A DNA stretch of 64,000 nucleotides from JAJDOD01 sp039024895 (GCA_039024895.1 JBCCPJ010000003.1:62001-126000), one strand, 5' to 3'. Numbered from the stretch's first letter, positions 24,578 to 33,694 are shown. The notes: a model not told the origin generated them from the letters alone. Numbers and translations are program-made.

Positions 24578-25576
24578 ATGCAGCTCTACGAGCGCGCCCA
24601 GTCCGTTTTCCCGGGCTTTCTCATATCGTGTCTCATCGCCGTTTCTGCGCAATTTGTCTCGGAGCATTACGGCGCGCCCGCCATGCTCATGGCGCTCCTG
24701 TTTGGGATTGCACTGAACTTTTTGTCGGAAGAGGGGCGGTGCAGGGAAGGGATTAGCTTTACCGCCCGGCAGGTCTTGCGCCTTGGTGTCGCCCTTCTCG
24801 GTTTGCGCATTAGTTTCGATATGGCCGCCGATCTGGGTTGGCAGATCGCCGTACTTGTCATCGGGGGGACCTTTGCCACAATTGCCTTCGGTATGGGCAT
24901 TGCACGATTTTTTGGGCACGGACCGCGATTTGCGTTTCTCTCAAGCGGTGCGGTGGCCATTTGCGGTGCCTCAGCGGCGATGGCGATCTCGGCCATTCTT
25001 CCGAAGGACGAACGCACGGAGGAACGACTGGTCTTTACCGTCGTCGGGGTAACCCTCCTTTCGACAATAGCCATGATCCTATTTCCGGTCATCGCCGATA
25101 GTCTCGGTTTCACAGGCCAGGCGGCTGGTGTTTTTATCGGCGCGACAATCCATGATGTCGCTCAAGTGGTGGGCGCTGGCTTCTCGATCTCGGAAGAGAC
25201 GGGGGAAATTGCCACGGTGGTCAAACTCATGCGGGTTGCCATGCTTGCCCCGGTTATCTTGGTGGCCTCAATTCTCGTTAGGCGCCTTGCAGCGGTAGAG
25301 CATCCGCTCGAGCGCCCGCCGTTGCTGCCGGGCTTTGTGATCGCGTTCGTTGTGCTTATGGCGCTCAACTCATTCGCCCTTATACCCGCGCCCTTGACGC
25401 AAATCGCCACCGATGTTGCTGGTTGGGCGCTGCTTACGGCCATTGCTGCGGTTGGTCTCAAAACGTCGCTTGGCGAGGTCATCAAAGTCGGCGGTCCCGC
25501 AATTGCGCTGCTGGTGACAGAAACTGTCTTTCTTGCGCTTCTCATCACCGCTGGACTTCTCTGGTTGCAAATCTGA
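24578..25576 (+). CDS. YeiH-family (UPF0324) membrane protein, putative sulfate exporter family
   Basis: 332 residues from the ATG at 24578 (a TTG nine bases earlier is possible). About ten membrane helices. Family blocks are GISFTARQVLRLGVALLGLRISF, AVAICGASAAMAISAILP and VFIGATIHDVAQVVGAGFSIS. YeiH proteins are catalogued as putative sulfate exporters, with some experimental links to sulfite or taurine metabolism. The taurine importer at the far end of this window gives a possible need for it, though distant. No regulator is adjacent. Confidence 0.88.
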   Translation: MQLYERAQSVFPGFLISCLIAVSAQFVSEHYGAPAMLMALLFGIALNFLSEEGRCREGISFTARQVLRLGVALLGLRISFDMAADLGWQIAVLVIGGTFATIAFGMGIARFFGHGPRFAFLSSGAVAICGASAAMAISAILPKDERTEERLVFTVVGVTLLSTIAMILFPVIADSLGFTGQAAGVFIGATIHDVAQVVGAGFSISEETGEIATVVKLMRVAMLAPVILVASILVRRLAAVEHPLERPPLLPGFVIAFVVLMALNSFALIPAPLTQIATDVAGWALLTAIAAVGLKTSLGEVIKVGGPAIALLVTETVFLALLITAGLLWLQI

Positions 25577-25665
25577 TACGTCCCTTCTGTGAAGCTCGAA
25601 GACCCTCGCGTAAACAAGTCGCAGCACTAGGATTACGATGCTGGCAAAAAGTCTGTCCTGCGCGC

Positions 25666-26877
25666 TTAAGGTGCCTTCAGGGCCGCCACGCTTTTGGGCC
25701 AGGGGTCGGCAAAGGTCTCGCCCGCCTTCCAAGCCGCGATTTCGTCTTCAGTACAAAAACAGGTCTTCAGTGTCTCAACAAAGCTGTCGAGCTCCAGCGC
25801 ATCGCCGATTACCGTCAACTGGCAGCGCCGATCACCAAAGTCGGGATGCGCTTCTTTCAACTTGGCGCGCATCGCCTCTTTCTCCCAATCCGACAAGTTC
25901 AGGCTGTCATCGTCGAGCGCGCTGATTTTCCAATAGTTGACGATCTCCAGCCCCACGCTCCCCCCGGTCTGGTTCCAGAGCAGCATCAGGTTGTCGCGCG
26001 TTGGCAACCAAAAAAACCCTTTGCTCCGATAAATGCCAATACCGAGGGATGTTGTGTAAACGTCGTATAACCGCTGGGGATGAAAGGGGCGAGGGTCGCG
26101 CAAAACATGGTTGCCGAGTTTGTATGTTTCGGGCTGCGCCATGGGGGCGCTTTCATGCTCTGCATCCCAATCGGTCAGCTCCTTGCCAAGAACTTTGACC
26201 CGCTCATAGTCATAAAGGGGCATGGCGAGGATTTTCTCCAGGCTGAGATTGCCCCATTGCATGGCAAGGATGTCTGCGCGGGGGTTCAACGGATGTATGG
26301 CTTGCGCGACCTGCTGAATGACCTCGCGCGGCACCTTGTCGGACTTACTGAGCAGCACGCGGCTCGCAAACATGATCTGCTCCGCCAACAGGTTTGCGAC
26401 ACCGCGCCGTCCCGCCTGGAGATTCTCGCTCGCAACGGGATGGATCGCACGGCCAAGATCATGGTCCTGTTGCAGAACAACTGTGTCGACAACTGAAAGG
26501 AAACCATGCAGGCGCAGCTCCGGCATTTGGCGAACAGCCTCAAGCAAGGGCCAAGGGTGTGTACTTCCCGATGTTTCGATCAAAAGATGCGTAACTTTCC
26601 CATCTGCCAGCACCTTGTCCACCGCCTCCCGAAAAAGCGGCAACCCGCCCTCGCTGCTGATACTGTTGCCAGGAATGGAGGCGAAGTGTGGGCTTCTGCG
26701 TGAAATGACCTCGCTCGTGTCGAGGACAGAGCCGTCTACGTCGAGCGTGCTCATCTCGTTCACAATCACACCGAGCGTCACATTTTGGAGCTCCCGCGCC
26801 TGAACCAAGAGGCTTTGCATTAATGTGGTTTTCCCGGCACCGAGAAAGCCGGACAAGATCGTGGTTGGTATGGGCAT
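25666..26877 (-). CDS. COG0523 (CobW/ZNG-like) GTPase lacking the CxCC motif
   Basis: 403 residues. The N-terminal GTPase has Walker A GFLGAGKTTLM, GVIVNEMSTLD, a Walker B-like LLIETSGSTHP and LLSKSDKV (NKxD variant). The C-terminal domain includes FHPQRLYDVYTT. Most COG0523 metallochaperones have GCxCC after the switch region, but here that place reads PGNSISSEGG with no cysteine, so direct metal transfer through that site is doubtful. A Zur-box-like palindrome lies 28 bases upstream, suggesting a role under zinc starvation. Confidence 0.85.
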   Translation of the reverse strand: MPIPTTILSGFLGAGKTTLMQSLLVQARELQNVTLGVIVNEMSTLDVDGSVLDTSEVISRRSPHFASIPGNSISSEGGLPLFREAVDKVLADGKVTHLLIETSGSTHPWPLLEAVRQMPELRLHGFLSVVDTVVLQQDHDLGRAIHPVASENLQAGRRGVANLLAEQIMFASRVLLSKSDKVPREVIQQVAQAIHPLNPRADILAMQWGNLSLEKILAMPLYDYERVKVLGKELTDWDAEHESAPMAQPETYKLGNHVLRDPRPFHPQRLYDVYTTSLGIGIYRSKGFFWLPTRDNLMLLWNQTGGSVGLEIVNYWKISALDDDSLNLSDWEKEAMRAKLKEAHPDFGDRRCQLTVIGDALELDSFVETLKTCFCTEDEIAAWKAGETFADPWPKSVAALKAP

Positions 26878-26904
26878 AGGACATTCCAGATGCGATATGC
26901 GTCG

Positions 26905-26919
26905 TGTTATTTGGTAACA
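26905..26919. promoter_or_regulatory. Zur box upstream of the COG0523 gene
   Basis: TGTTATTTGGTAACA agrees at 11 of 14 positions with TGTTATA-N-TATAACA, and its outer arms TGTTA/TAACA are perfect. It lies 28 bases before the COG0523 ATG. It matches the two boxes between zur and znuA, so this gene is probably part of the Zur regulon. Confidence 0.65.
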
Positions 26920-27155
26920 TTTACGCCGGGGCTAAACGCAAAAGGTTAGGACGACAATGTCCCTACTTCGTCGCATCGTTTAGGGAGAGCCCGAACCGGA
27001 AACTCCTCTCGGCACATTTCTTTCGCCTCTAACTCAGGCGCGCCAAAGTGGCGTTCGGGAGAGCAGCATCAAATCGTGAAGTACGGCTGGCGTCTCTTGT
27101 AGGAACGCCGCGATCCCGCCGCTCAAACGCGTGTCAGATTTTGCGGGAGGGTATT

Positions 27156-27231
<76 letters not shown>

Positions 27232-27305
27232 ATCCGGTGGTCCGAAGCGATCCGGACCGCACGTGGGTTAGTGCTAAGCGCCACGCGACGCAAGTAAAAT
27301 CGACC

Positions 27306-27644
27306 TCAGTCGTCGTCTTCCTTGGCCACATCGGCAATGTCGTCAAGTGAGACGTTATCGTCTTCGTCGTCGTCCAGCACATCATCGCCGAGATCGACAT
27401 CCGCGTCATCATCCTCGTCGTCGTCTTCGAGAACGATATCCTCTTCATCCTCGAATTCCTCTTCCTTCTTCTTGGCAGAAGCGGCGTCGGATTTGTCTGC
27501 GGTCAGGCTGCGTTTGCCCTTCCCGGTATCGAGGTTCACGACCTCACCCGTATACGGGCTGATCGGCGGGTTTTTGTTCAGGTCATAGAACCGCTTGCCG
27601 GTCGTTGGGCAAACGCGCTTCGTGCCCCATTCTTCTTTAGGCAT
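27306..27644 (-). CDS. TIGR02300/FYDLN-acid family protein
   Basis: 112 residues. The N-terminal domain contains GTKRVCPTTGKRFYDLNKNPP, giving the family its name, followed by SPYTGEVV. The C-terminal half is almost entirely Asp/Glu and probably disordered. The family is restricted to alphaproteobacteria and its function is unknown; the Cys/Lys-rich head resembles a small metal- or nucleic-acid-binding unit. It lies just downstream of tRNA-Ala on the same strand, reading toward it. Confidence 0.95.
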   Translation of the reverse strand: MPKEEWGTKRVCPTTGKRFYDLNKNPPISPYTGEVVNLDTGKGKRSLTADKSDAASAKKKEEEFEDEEDIVLEDDDEDDDADVDLGDDVLDDDEDDNVSLDDIADVAKEDDD

Positions 27645-27769
27645 GGCTCTTGGTCGTCCTTTGTTTCTCGGATTGCGCGGCAGGTGCCATATGCGGGCGC
27701 TACTGTCAAAGGCTTTCCCGCGTCATGCGAAGGATGTAAGCTTATCCCACAGGCCACGCAAGTCGGACC

Positions 27770-28462
27770 ATGCAAGAGTTTTCCCTGAAAACCGCGCCAG
27801 AGGTGACGGTCAATCTCCGACGATCACGGCGGGCACGACGGATTTCCCTGCGGGTCTCGTCGCTGGATGGGAAAATCACTTTGACCATGCCGCCCGGTAC
27901 CCCGGCGCGCGTTGGTCAAGCTTTTGCAGAGGAAAAAGCGGCCTGGTTGAGGAGGGCCGTCGGGAATGTACTTGCGCCAGTGCCTGTTGTCATTGGTGCC
28001 TCTCTCCCAATCGGAGGGCAAGATCATTTGGTAACCCTCGGAAAGGGACGGGCCGCAGCGATCAAAGACGGCATGATCGCAGCGCCAGCAGCCCGGGAAG
28101 GACCGGCTGTGGAAGCGCTCCTCAAACTCTTGGCGCGCGAACGATTGAGCCAATCCGTCACTCGCTATGCAAACCGGTTGGGCCGAACGCCGGGGCGCCT
28201 CACCTTGCGCGATACACGGTCGCGTTGGGGCTCTTGCTCCTCTTCAGGCAATCTCATGTTTTCGTGGCGGCTTATCATGGCGCCAGTGCGGGTTCTTGAC
28301 TACGTGGCGGCCCATGAGGTCGCGCATTTGCAGCATATGGATCACTCAACCGCGTTTTGGGCCTGTGTCGAAGACCTATTTCCTGATCACAAAGCGGAAC
28401 GCGTGTGGTTGAGGCAGGAAGGTGCGACACTTCACCGTTTCCGTTTCAAGAAGTCCGATTGA
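27770..28462 (+). CDS. YgjP-like (COG1451, DUF45) metal-dependent hydrolase
   Basis: 230 residues. The C-terminal block has the zinc protease motif HEVAHLQHMDHSTAFW (HExxH plus a third His), preceded by the conserved TRSRWGSCSSSGNLMFSWRL. The N-terminal half carries the basic strand region seen in this family. It is an intracellular putative metallopeptidase related to SprT/M48; its target is unknown. It is divergent from the FYDLN gene with a 125-base shared upstream region. Confidence 0.92.
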   Translation: MQEFSLKTAPEVTVNLRRSRRARRISLRVSSLDGKITLTMPPGTPARVGQAFAEEKAAWLRRAVGNVLAPVPVVIGASLPIGGQDHLVTLGKGRAAAIKDGMIAAPAAREGPAVEALLKLLARERLSQSVTRYANRLGRTPGRLTLRDTRSRWGSCSSSGNLMFSWRLIMAPVRVLDYVAAHEVAHLQHMDHSTAFWACVEDLFPDHKAERVWLRQEGATLHRFRFKKSD

Positions 28463-28474
28463 CGTCACCGATAT

Positions 28475-28486
28475 TTGTGATCACAA
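28475..28486. promoter_or_regulatory. Perfect palindrome, probable GntR operator
   Basis: TTGTGATCACAA is a perfect 12-base palindrome ending nine bases before the ATG of the GntR regulator. FadR-subfamily GntR proteins bind short palindromes of this kind, so it is a likely autoregulatory site. It lacks the six-base spacer of a CRP site. Confidence 0.55.
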
Positions 28487-28495
28487 TTTAGCCCT

Positions 28496-29140
28496 ATGTT
28501 GACCCGCGCTTCCGATCCGCTCCCCGCTGCCCATGATCGTGTCTATCGGGCGCTCCGTGCCCGGATTATGCACGGCGAACTCGCGCCTGGCACAGCTTTA
28601 ACCCTGCGGGGGATAGGTGCCGAATACGAGGTATCCATGACGCCCGCGCGCGAGGCTGTGCGACGTCTGGTGGCGGAAGGGGCGCTGACGCTCTCGAACT
28701 CGGGCCGCGTCTCTACCCCGGAACTCTCCAACGAGCGGATTGAAGAATTAGCCGCTCTTCGCGCACTCATCGAAACCGAATTGGCAAGCAGAGCCTTGCC
28801 GCGGGCGCATCTGGCTTTGGTCGACCGGTTGAATGTCATCAACCATGAGGTGGCGGAAGCTGTTGCCAAGGGCGACTCAGTGCGTTTTATCCGGCGCAAC
28901 CTCGAATTTCATCGGACACTCTATCTCCGCGCGCAAGCCCCCGCGATGCTTGCCATGGCAGAAACGGTTTGGCTGCAACTCGGGCCCACGATGCGCAAGC
29001 TCTATGGTCGCATGCGCCAGGGCCGACCGCCCGAACATCACAGGCACATTTTGGCCGCTTTGCGCGCCGGGGATGAGCCAGGGCTACGTCTCGCCGTCCG
29101 AACAGATGTGACCCAGGGATTGCGGATGCTCACGACGTGA
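28496..29140 (+). CDS. GntR family transcriptional regulator (FadR/FCD type)
   Basis: 214 residues. The N-terminal winged helix has LRARIMHGELAPGTALTLRGIGAEYEVSMTPAREAVRRLVAEGAL, the standard GntR pattern. The all-helical FCD effector domain follows, with FHRTLYLRAQ and the closing HRHILAALRAGD histidines that hold a metal in this subfamily. Targets are unknown. The palindrome at its start suggests autoregulation, and the aldehyde dehydrogenase 255 bases downstream on the same strand is a candidate target. Confidence 0.92.
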   Translation: MLTRASDPLPAAHDRVYRALRARIMHGELAPGTALTLRGIGAEYEVSMTPAREAVRRLVAEGALTLSNSGRVSTPELSNERIEELAALRALIETELASRALPRAHLALVDRLNVINHEVAEAVAKGDSVRFIRRNLEFHRTLYLRAQAPAMLAMAETVWLQLGPTMRKLYGRMRQGRPPEHHRHILAALRAGDEPGLRLAVRTDVTQGLRMLTT

Positions 29141-29394
29141 CGCCAGTCGCGCGGCGCGACCGCTGAAAGAGCGGGTGGACTAAGCACAAGACGCGCGACC
29201 GGAAACCCACGAGATCGCGCAACCAAAGGAAAATCAGGTCCCCGCCGAGCCTTCCCTTAGACGGTGCGCATGCGCCGCATTTGCTTAATGGCCACATCGT
29301 GCCATACTTCCCACAAGCAAGCGAAAATTTCACTCCGCCAGCCAATAACCGTTCGCCAAAAGCGTACGGCTTTTTCTATTTTTGGGAGGAAGAA

Positions 29395-30945
29395 ATGAAC
29401 GTACACACAAGTACTGCGGGTCCAAGCGCGGCACTCGACGCAAGCCATCTCGGCGTGGAGTTCCCTTACAAGGCACGCTACGGGAACTTTATCGGTGGCA
29501 AATTTGTTGATCCAAAGTCGGGTCAGTGGTTTGAAAATGTAACGCCTGTTACCGGCGAAGGCATTTGTGAAGTCGCCCGATCAAATGCTGCTGATATCGA
29601 AGCGGCACTGGACGCGGCCCATGCGGCAGCGCCAGCTTTTGGAAAGACCTCGTTGACCGAGCGTTCGACCATGCTCTTTCGAATTGCAGATCGCATCGAA
29701 GAAAACCTGATGAAGCTCGCGGTCGCCGAGACGCTGGATAACGGCAAGCCGATCCGGGAATCAGTTAATGCCGACCTTGCGCTTGCAATCGATCACTTTC
29801 GGTATTTTGGCGGCGTGATCCGCGCCGATGAAGGCTCGATCGCCGAGATTGACGCCAACACCTACGCCTATCATTTCCATGAGCCTCTGGGTGTGGTCGG
29901 TCAGATCATTCCTTGGAACTTCCCCATTCTGATGGCGGTCTGGAAACTGGCACCAGCCCTCGCGGCAGGCAATGCCGTTGTCTTGAAACCGGCAGAACAA
30001 ACGCCTGCCTCGATCATGGTATTGATGGAGTTGATTGGCGACCTCATCCCCGACGGCGTGATCAATGTCGTCAATGGGTATGGTGAGGAGGCCGGTGCTG
30101 CCCTGTCCACTTCGACCCGTATCGCCAAGCTGGCCTTCACCGGCGAGACGACAACCGGCAAGATCATCATGAAGGCCGCGTCGGAGAACCTTATTCCGGT
30201 CACGCTTGAACTGGGAGGCAAGTCGCCGAACATTTTCTTCCAGGACGTCATGGATGCAGATGACGCCTTCCTCGACAAATGTATGGAAGGCTTTGCGATG
30301 TTTGCCCTGAACCAGGGCGAGGTATGTACATGTCCTTCGCGTGCCTTGGTCCATGAAAGCATCGCCGAGGCGTTTCTAGAGCGCGCCGTCGAGCGGGTGA
30401 AGGCTATCAAGCAGGGCAACCCGTTGCAGATGGAAACCATGGTTGGCGGCCAAGCCTCGACCGAACAGATGGAGAAAATCACCGGTTATCTCAAGCTTGG
30501 CAAGGAAGAAGGTGCCAAAGTCCTGGTGGGCGGTGAAGCCGCATCGCTGGGCGACGGTCTGAACGACGGGTACTACGTGCAGCCAACGGTCTTCCGCGGT
30601 GAAAACTCCATGCGTATCTTCCAGGAAGAAATCTTTGGCCCCGTCCTGTCCGTCACGACCTTTAAGGATGAGGCGGAAGCTATCGCAATCGCCAATGACA
30701 CAACCTATGGCTTGGGCGCCGGGGTCTGGACGCGTAACGGCAATGTCGCCTTCCGCGTCGGCCGTGCGATTGAAGCCGGGCGGGTTTGGACGAACTGCTA
30801 CCACCATTACCCGGCTCACGCCGCCTTCGGTGGGTACAAAAAGTCCGGTATTGGTCGCGAGAACCACAAAATGATGCTCGACCACTACCGCAATACGAAG
30901 AACCTGCTCGTCAGCTATGACGAAAACCCCATGGGCTTCTTCTGA
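29395..30945 (+). CDS. NAD-dependent aldehyde dehydrogenase (ExaC/AldB-like)
   Basis: 516 residues from the ATG at 29395, behind GGGAGGA. It contains the catalytic Cys in FALNQGEVCTCPSRAL, a hallmark of ExaC/AldB-type enzymes, and the general-base Glu in VTLELGGKSPNIFF. The cofactor segment is IIPWNFPILMAVWKLAPALAAGNAVVLKPAEQTP. The C-terminal AAFGGYKKSGIGRENH completes the family pattern. It oxidises acetaldehyde or similar short aldehydes in the cytoplasm. The upstream gap (29141-29394) contains a GTCGCGC/GCGCGAC hairpin just after the GntR gene and otherwise nothing I recognise. Confidence 0.95.
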   Translation: MNVHTSTAGPSAALDASHLGVEFPYKARYGNFIGGKFVDPKSGQWFENVTPVTGEGICEVARSNAADIEAALDAAHAAAPAFGKTSLTERSTMLFRIADRIEENLMKLAVAETLDNGKPIRESVNADLALAIDHFRYFGGVIRADEGSIAEIDANTYAYHFHEPLGVVGQIIPWNFPILMAVWKLAPALAAGNAVVLKPAEQTPASIMVLMELIGDLIPDGVINVVNGYGEEAGAALSTSTRIAKLAFTGETTTGKIIMKAASENLIPVTLELGGKSPNIFFQDVMDADDAFLDKCMEGFAMFALNQGEVCTCPSRALVHESIAEAFLERAVERVKAIKQGNPLQMETMVGGQASTEQMEKITGYLKLGKEEGAKVLVGGEAASLGDGLNDGYYVQPTVFRGENSMRIFQEEIFGPVLSVTTFKDEAEAIAIANDTTYGLGAGVWTRNGNVAFRVGRAIEAGRVWTNCYHHYPAHAAFGGYKKSGIGRENHKMMLDHYRNTKNLLVSYDENPMGFF

Positions 30946-30965
30946 TCGGTTAGAGATCGTGGTTT

Positions 30966-30990
30966 GGGCCGGCCTCGTGTCGGCCCTTCC
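30966..30990 (+). terminator. Terminator-like hairpin after the aldehyde dehydrogenase
   Basis: GGGCCG and CGGCCC can pair across a nine-base loop, followed only by TTCCT, so it is a weak factor-independent terminator. It starts 21 bases after the stop codon. Confidence 0.45.
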
Positions 30991-31059
30991 TACTTTGAGC
31001 TCTACACAAGCCCTTTATCCGTGCCTTAACGACTACAGAACGCGCTACTTGATTGCGGT

Positions 31060-31686
31060 TTAACCACCCGCGTTAGGAAAAGCGCGTGCCGGGTCATAGT
31101 CTTCGAAACTCATCAGTCTTTGGGCATTACATTCCTTTTGCCACTCTGTGCCCGGTTGAATGGCGGTGACAACGGGGAAGCGGTCGCGCAGCGCCTGTGC
31201 CCGCTCAGTCTCTTCCATCGCGATGGCCACAAGACCAACCACGACACCCTCCTGGCGTTCGACAAGCTCAATGGCGCCTTCCATTGTCCCGCCGGTCTCA
31301 ATCCATTGATCCACGAGCAAGACGCGGGTGCCCGTAGCGAAGGCGGGTAGACGCATTTCCATATCCTGGGTGCGCCCCGAATAATTGGTGAAGCTGATAC
31401 GGTCGGTTTCCACGCAGAGCTTGTCAGACTTCCGGATCGGCAGAAAACCCACGTCGCGCCGTGCGGCAAGGGCGGCGCCGAGGACAAACCCCATCGCATC
31501 GAGCCCGCCGACCACATCAAAGTCCAGACCGTCGAGATCATGCAGCAGATCGTGCAACAAGTCCTGGAACGCCGCTTGGTTGATGTAGATGGAGGTCGGG
31601 TCGAGCCAAGCAAACTGCGCGCCCTTCGTGTTCGGCGCCATAAGCCGGAAATACCACCGGTCTTCCCTTGGACCTTTTTCTCTCAT
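31060..31686 (-). CDS. Phosphoribosyltransferase-fold protein (APRT-like)
   Basis: 208 residues. The PRPP-binding loop appears as VLLVDQWIETGGTMEGAIEL (consensus VLLVDDxxxTGGT, with the second Asp replaced by Gln). GLDAMGFVLGAALAARRDVGFLPIRKSD matches the adenine phosphoribosyltransferase pattern around the PPi loop. It is translationally coupled to the upstream BtpA-like gene (ATGA). The base used is unknown. Its divergent neighbours encode an importer, a cytosine-type deaminase and a ring-opening-type hydrolase, so it may act on the same imported base. Confidence 0.82.
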   Translation of the reverse strand: MREKGPREDRWYFRLMAPNTKGAQFAWLDPTSIYINQAAFQDLLHDLLHDLDGLDFDVVGGLDAMGFVLGAALAARRDVGFLPIRKSDKLCVETDRISFTNYSGRTQDMEMRLPAFATGTRVLLVDQWIETGGTMEGAIELVERQEGVVVGLVAIAMEETERAQALRDRFPVVTAIQPGTEWQKECNAQRLMSFEDYDPARAFPNAGG

Positions 31687-32420
31687 TCTCCGTCTCCCAG
31701 CCTCGCAGCAACATCTAGTAAGCGCCGTAAGCGCTTGGGATCAATATCGTAAAAATTATCTTCGTGATTGATGCCCGTCGCCACCATGAAGCAGTCGACA
31801 TGGCGATAGCGCTCGGCATTCTCTGGCGTGATCCCCGAAGCGAGCGCCAAAGTGGCGTCGCCAAGCGCCTGTCGGAAAGTGCTGATTTTGTTGGCATCCG
31901 CCTCCTGACCGGTTGCCGGACCGGATGTGCAGACAACATCCATCCAATCGCACGCAACGGCTGCGGCTTGACCGTAGTTTTCGCGTGCAACAGGTCGCTG
32001 CTTCTTGAACGCAGTGCCGCCGAAATAAAGGCCGTCCCAGCCGTCCCGTGCAGCGGCTATGGCTTGCGCTTCCACTTGATCGGAACGTCTCTCGTCAATC
32101 CGGGCATCATCGGCCCAATAGGCATCCACGCGGCATCCTTCCCGTTCTAAGTCAACAAGTTGCGGGAAAGCCTTCAATCCGGTCACAGCCAGAAAATTGA
32201 CACCCATCCAGAGGTCGGGACGCGCGGCGCGCACCTCCTTCAAGATCGGAAGGAACGCCTCCACGCCGAAGTCGTGATTGATCAGGAAACACCCGGGCGC
32301 CCCTTCGCCTGAAAGCACCTCAATATTCTCCAAGGTGCGCGATGTATCAAGGACATGGATCACCGGCAGCACAACCGGACCGCTTGCATTGAACTGCGCT
32401 CGAAATTCCGCTCTGTCCAA
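31683..32420 (-). CDS. BtpA/SgcQ-family TIM-barrel protein
   Basis: About 245 residues from a TTG at 32420. That start has GAGGG eight bases before it and a TATAAT-like element just further up; the frame stays open to 32519 but without family sequence. The barrel pattern includes VLPVIHVLD, WMGVNFLAVTGLKA, DGLYFGGTAFKKQ, VVCTSGPATGQEAD, LALASGITPENAERY and a late CFMVATGIN, matching COG0434 (BtpA/SgcQ). The biochemical activity of this family is not established. Coupling to a phosphoribosyltransferase suggests a nucleotide or phosphosugar substrate. Confidence 0.75.
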   Translation of the reverse strand: MDRAEFRAQFNASGPVVLPVIHVLDTSRTLENIEVLSGEGAPGCFLINHDFGVEAFLPILKEVRAARPDLWMGVNFLAVTGLKAFPQLVDLEREGCRVDAYWADDARIDERRSDQVEAQAIAAARDGWDGLYFGGTAFKKQRPVARENYGQAAAVACDWMDVVCTSGPATGQEADANKISTFRQALGDATLALASGITPENAERYRHVDCFMVATGINHEDNFYDIDPKRLRRLLDVAARLGDGE

Positions 32421-32566
32421 TTCGTGACCCTCAACGCATATTTCTTGTGCAATGCACGTAATTATAGCGCAGGCTTTCCCCAACGTCCGGGAATCGGATG
32501 TGAAGGCCGCGCGTCTCAACTCATAAACGTGCTGTCGAAATCTGGAAATAGAGTGGGAGAGTGGGG

Positions 32567-33694
32567 ATGTCCGACACGAAATTCATGCAAACCAAACGCG
32601 GGTTCTTGAAGACGGGGCTTGCGTCTGTTGCGCTAAGCGCGCCCTTCGTAAACCGTGCCTGGGCGCAAACCACCGAGCTGACGATGCTTGGGTGGTATGG
32701 CACCGCCGAGCCGGACATGGTGGGTGAGTTCGAAGAAGCCAACAACGTCAAATTCGTACCGAAGTATTATGCGGGTGGTGACAACATGCTCGCTGCTCTG
32801 GCGCAGAACCCGCCGGGCACATTCGACATCATCCACACGGATGCGGAATACGCGAAGCTGCTCGTTGCGAACGATTTGGTGATGGAACTTGATTCCAGTG
32901 CTTACGCGTTCGACGATCTGCTCCATGATGACTTCAAGAGCTTCGCGGGCCACTGGGATGACGGCGGCAAGCTTTATTCGCTGATCACGCGCTTTGGACA
33001 TCTTGGCGTGTCCTACAATAAGGACGTGCTCACGGCGGAAGAAGCTGCGAGCTATGACATCTTCTGGGACGAGCGCTTGACCGGCAAGGTAGGCCATTTC
33101 GATTGGCACCTGCCGACGCTGGGCCAGATGAGCCTGCTCATGGGCAATGCTTCTCCCTTTGACATCGACGCGGATGCCTGGGCGGCGGTGCAAGAGAAGA
33201 CGCTATCGCTCAAGAGCCAGGTCGGGGGCTATTTTGACTTTGGCGGCACCTTTGCGGGTCTGAAGAATGGCGAGATGCTTGCCATGGTGGGCATCGGCGA
33301 TTGGGTGACCGGCATTCTCGAACGCGACGGCGCGCCAGTGTCGTCGGTAGTGCCAAAAGAAGGCGGCATCCAGTGGACGGAGAGCTACTCAATCGCCAAG
33401 ACGTCTGAGAAGGCCGAACTTGCGCTCAAATACCTCGACTACACGATGTCTCCTGAAGGCCAGGTCAAAACAGCACAAATGCTCGGCTATCCCGGTCACG
33501 CGGTGACCAAAGCCGGTCGCGCGCTTCTGAACGAGATGGACCCGGCGGAGGCACAGCGCTCCGGCCAGGTTGACGGCGACCCGCGCGACCCGATTACGCT
33601 GATCAATGATGGCCGCATCAGCTACCGCGACATTCCGGTTCAGCAAACGCTTGAGGACTGGAACGACTTCTGGTCGGAATACAAGAACGCCTGA
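32567..33694 (+). CDS. PotD-like periplasmic substrate-binding protein
   Basis: 375 residues from the ATG at 32567, behind GAGAGTGGGG. The signal sequence has KRGFLKTGLASVALSAPF and cleavage near NRAWAQ, Tat-like but with KR in place of RR. The mature domain is a type II binding protein of the polyamine/thiamine group (FDIIHTDAEYAKLLVAND, LTGKVGHFDWHLPTLGQ, GIQWTESYSIAKTS). It begins an operon of importer plus catabolic enzymes. Substrate unknown; the enzymes downstream suggest a nitrogen ring compound rather than a polyamine. Confidence 0.88.
   Translation: MSDTKFMQTKRGFLKTGLASVALSAPFVNRAWAQTTELTMLGWYGTAEPDMVGEFEEANNVKFVPKYYAGGDNMLAALAQNPPGTFDIIHTDAEYAKLLVANDLVMELDSSAYAFDDLLHDDFKSFAGHWDDGGKLYSLITRFGHLGVSYNKDVLTAEEAASYDIFWDERLTGKVGHFDWHLPTLGQMSLLMGNASPFDIDADAWAAVQEKTLSLKSQVGGYFDFGGTFAGLKNGEMLAMVGIGDWVTGILERDGAPVSSVVPKEGGIQWTESYSIAKTSEKAELALKYLDYTMSPEGQVKTAQMLGYPGHAVTKAGRALLNEMDPAEAQRSGQVDGDPRDPITLINDGRISYRDIPVQQTLEDWNDFWSEYKNA

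Noticed and set aside
28475..28486. CRP/FNR site upstream of the GntR gene
   Set aside because: The half-sites TGTGA and TCACA abut directly without the six-base spacer required for CRP.
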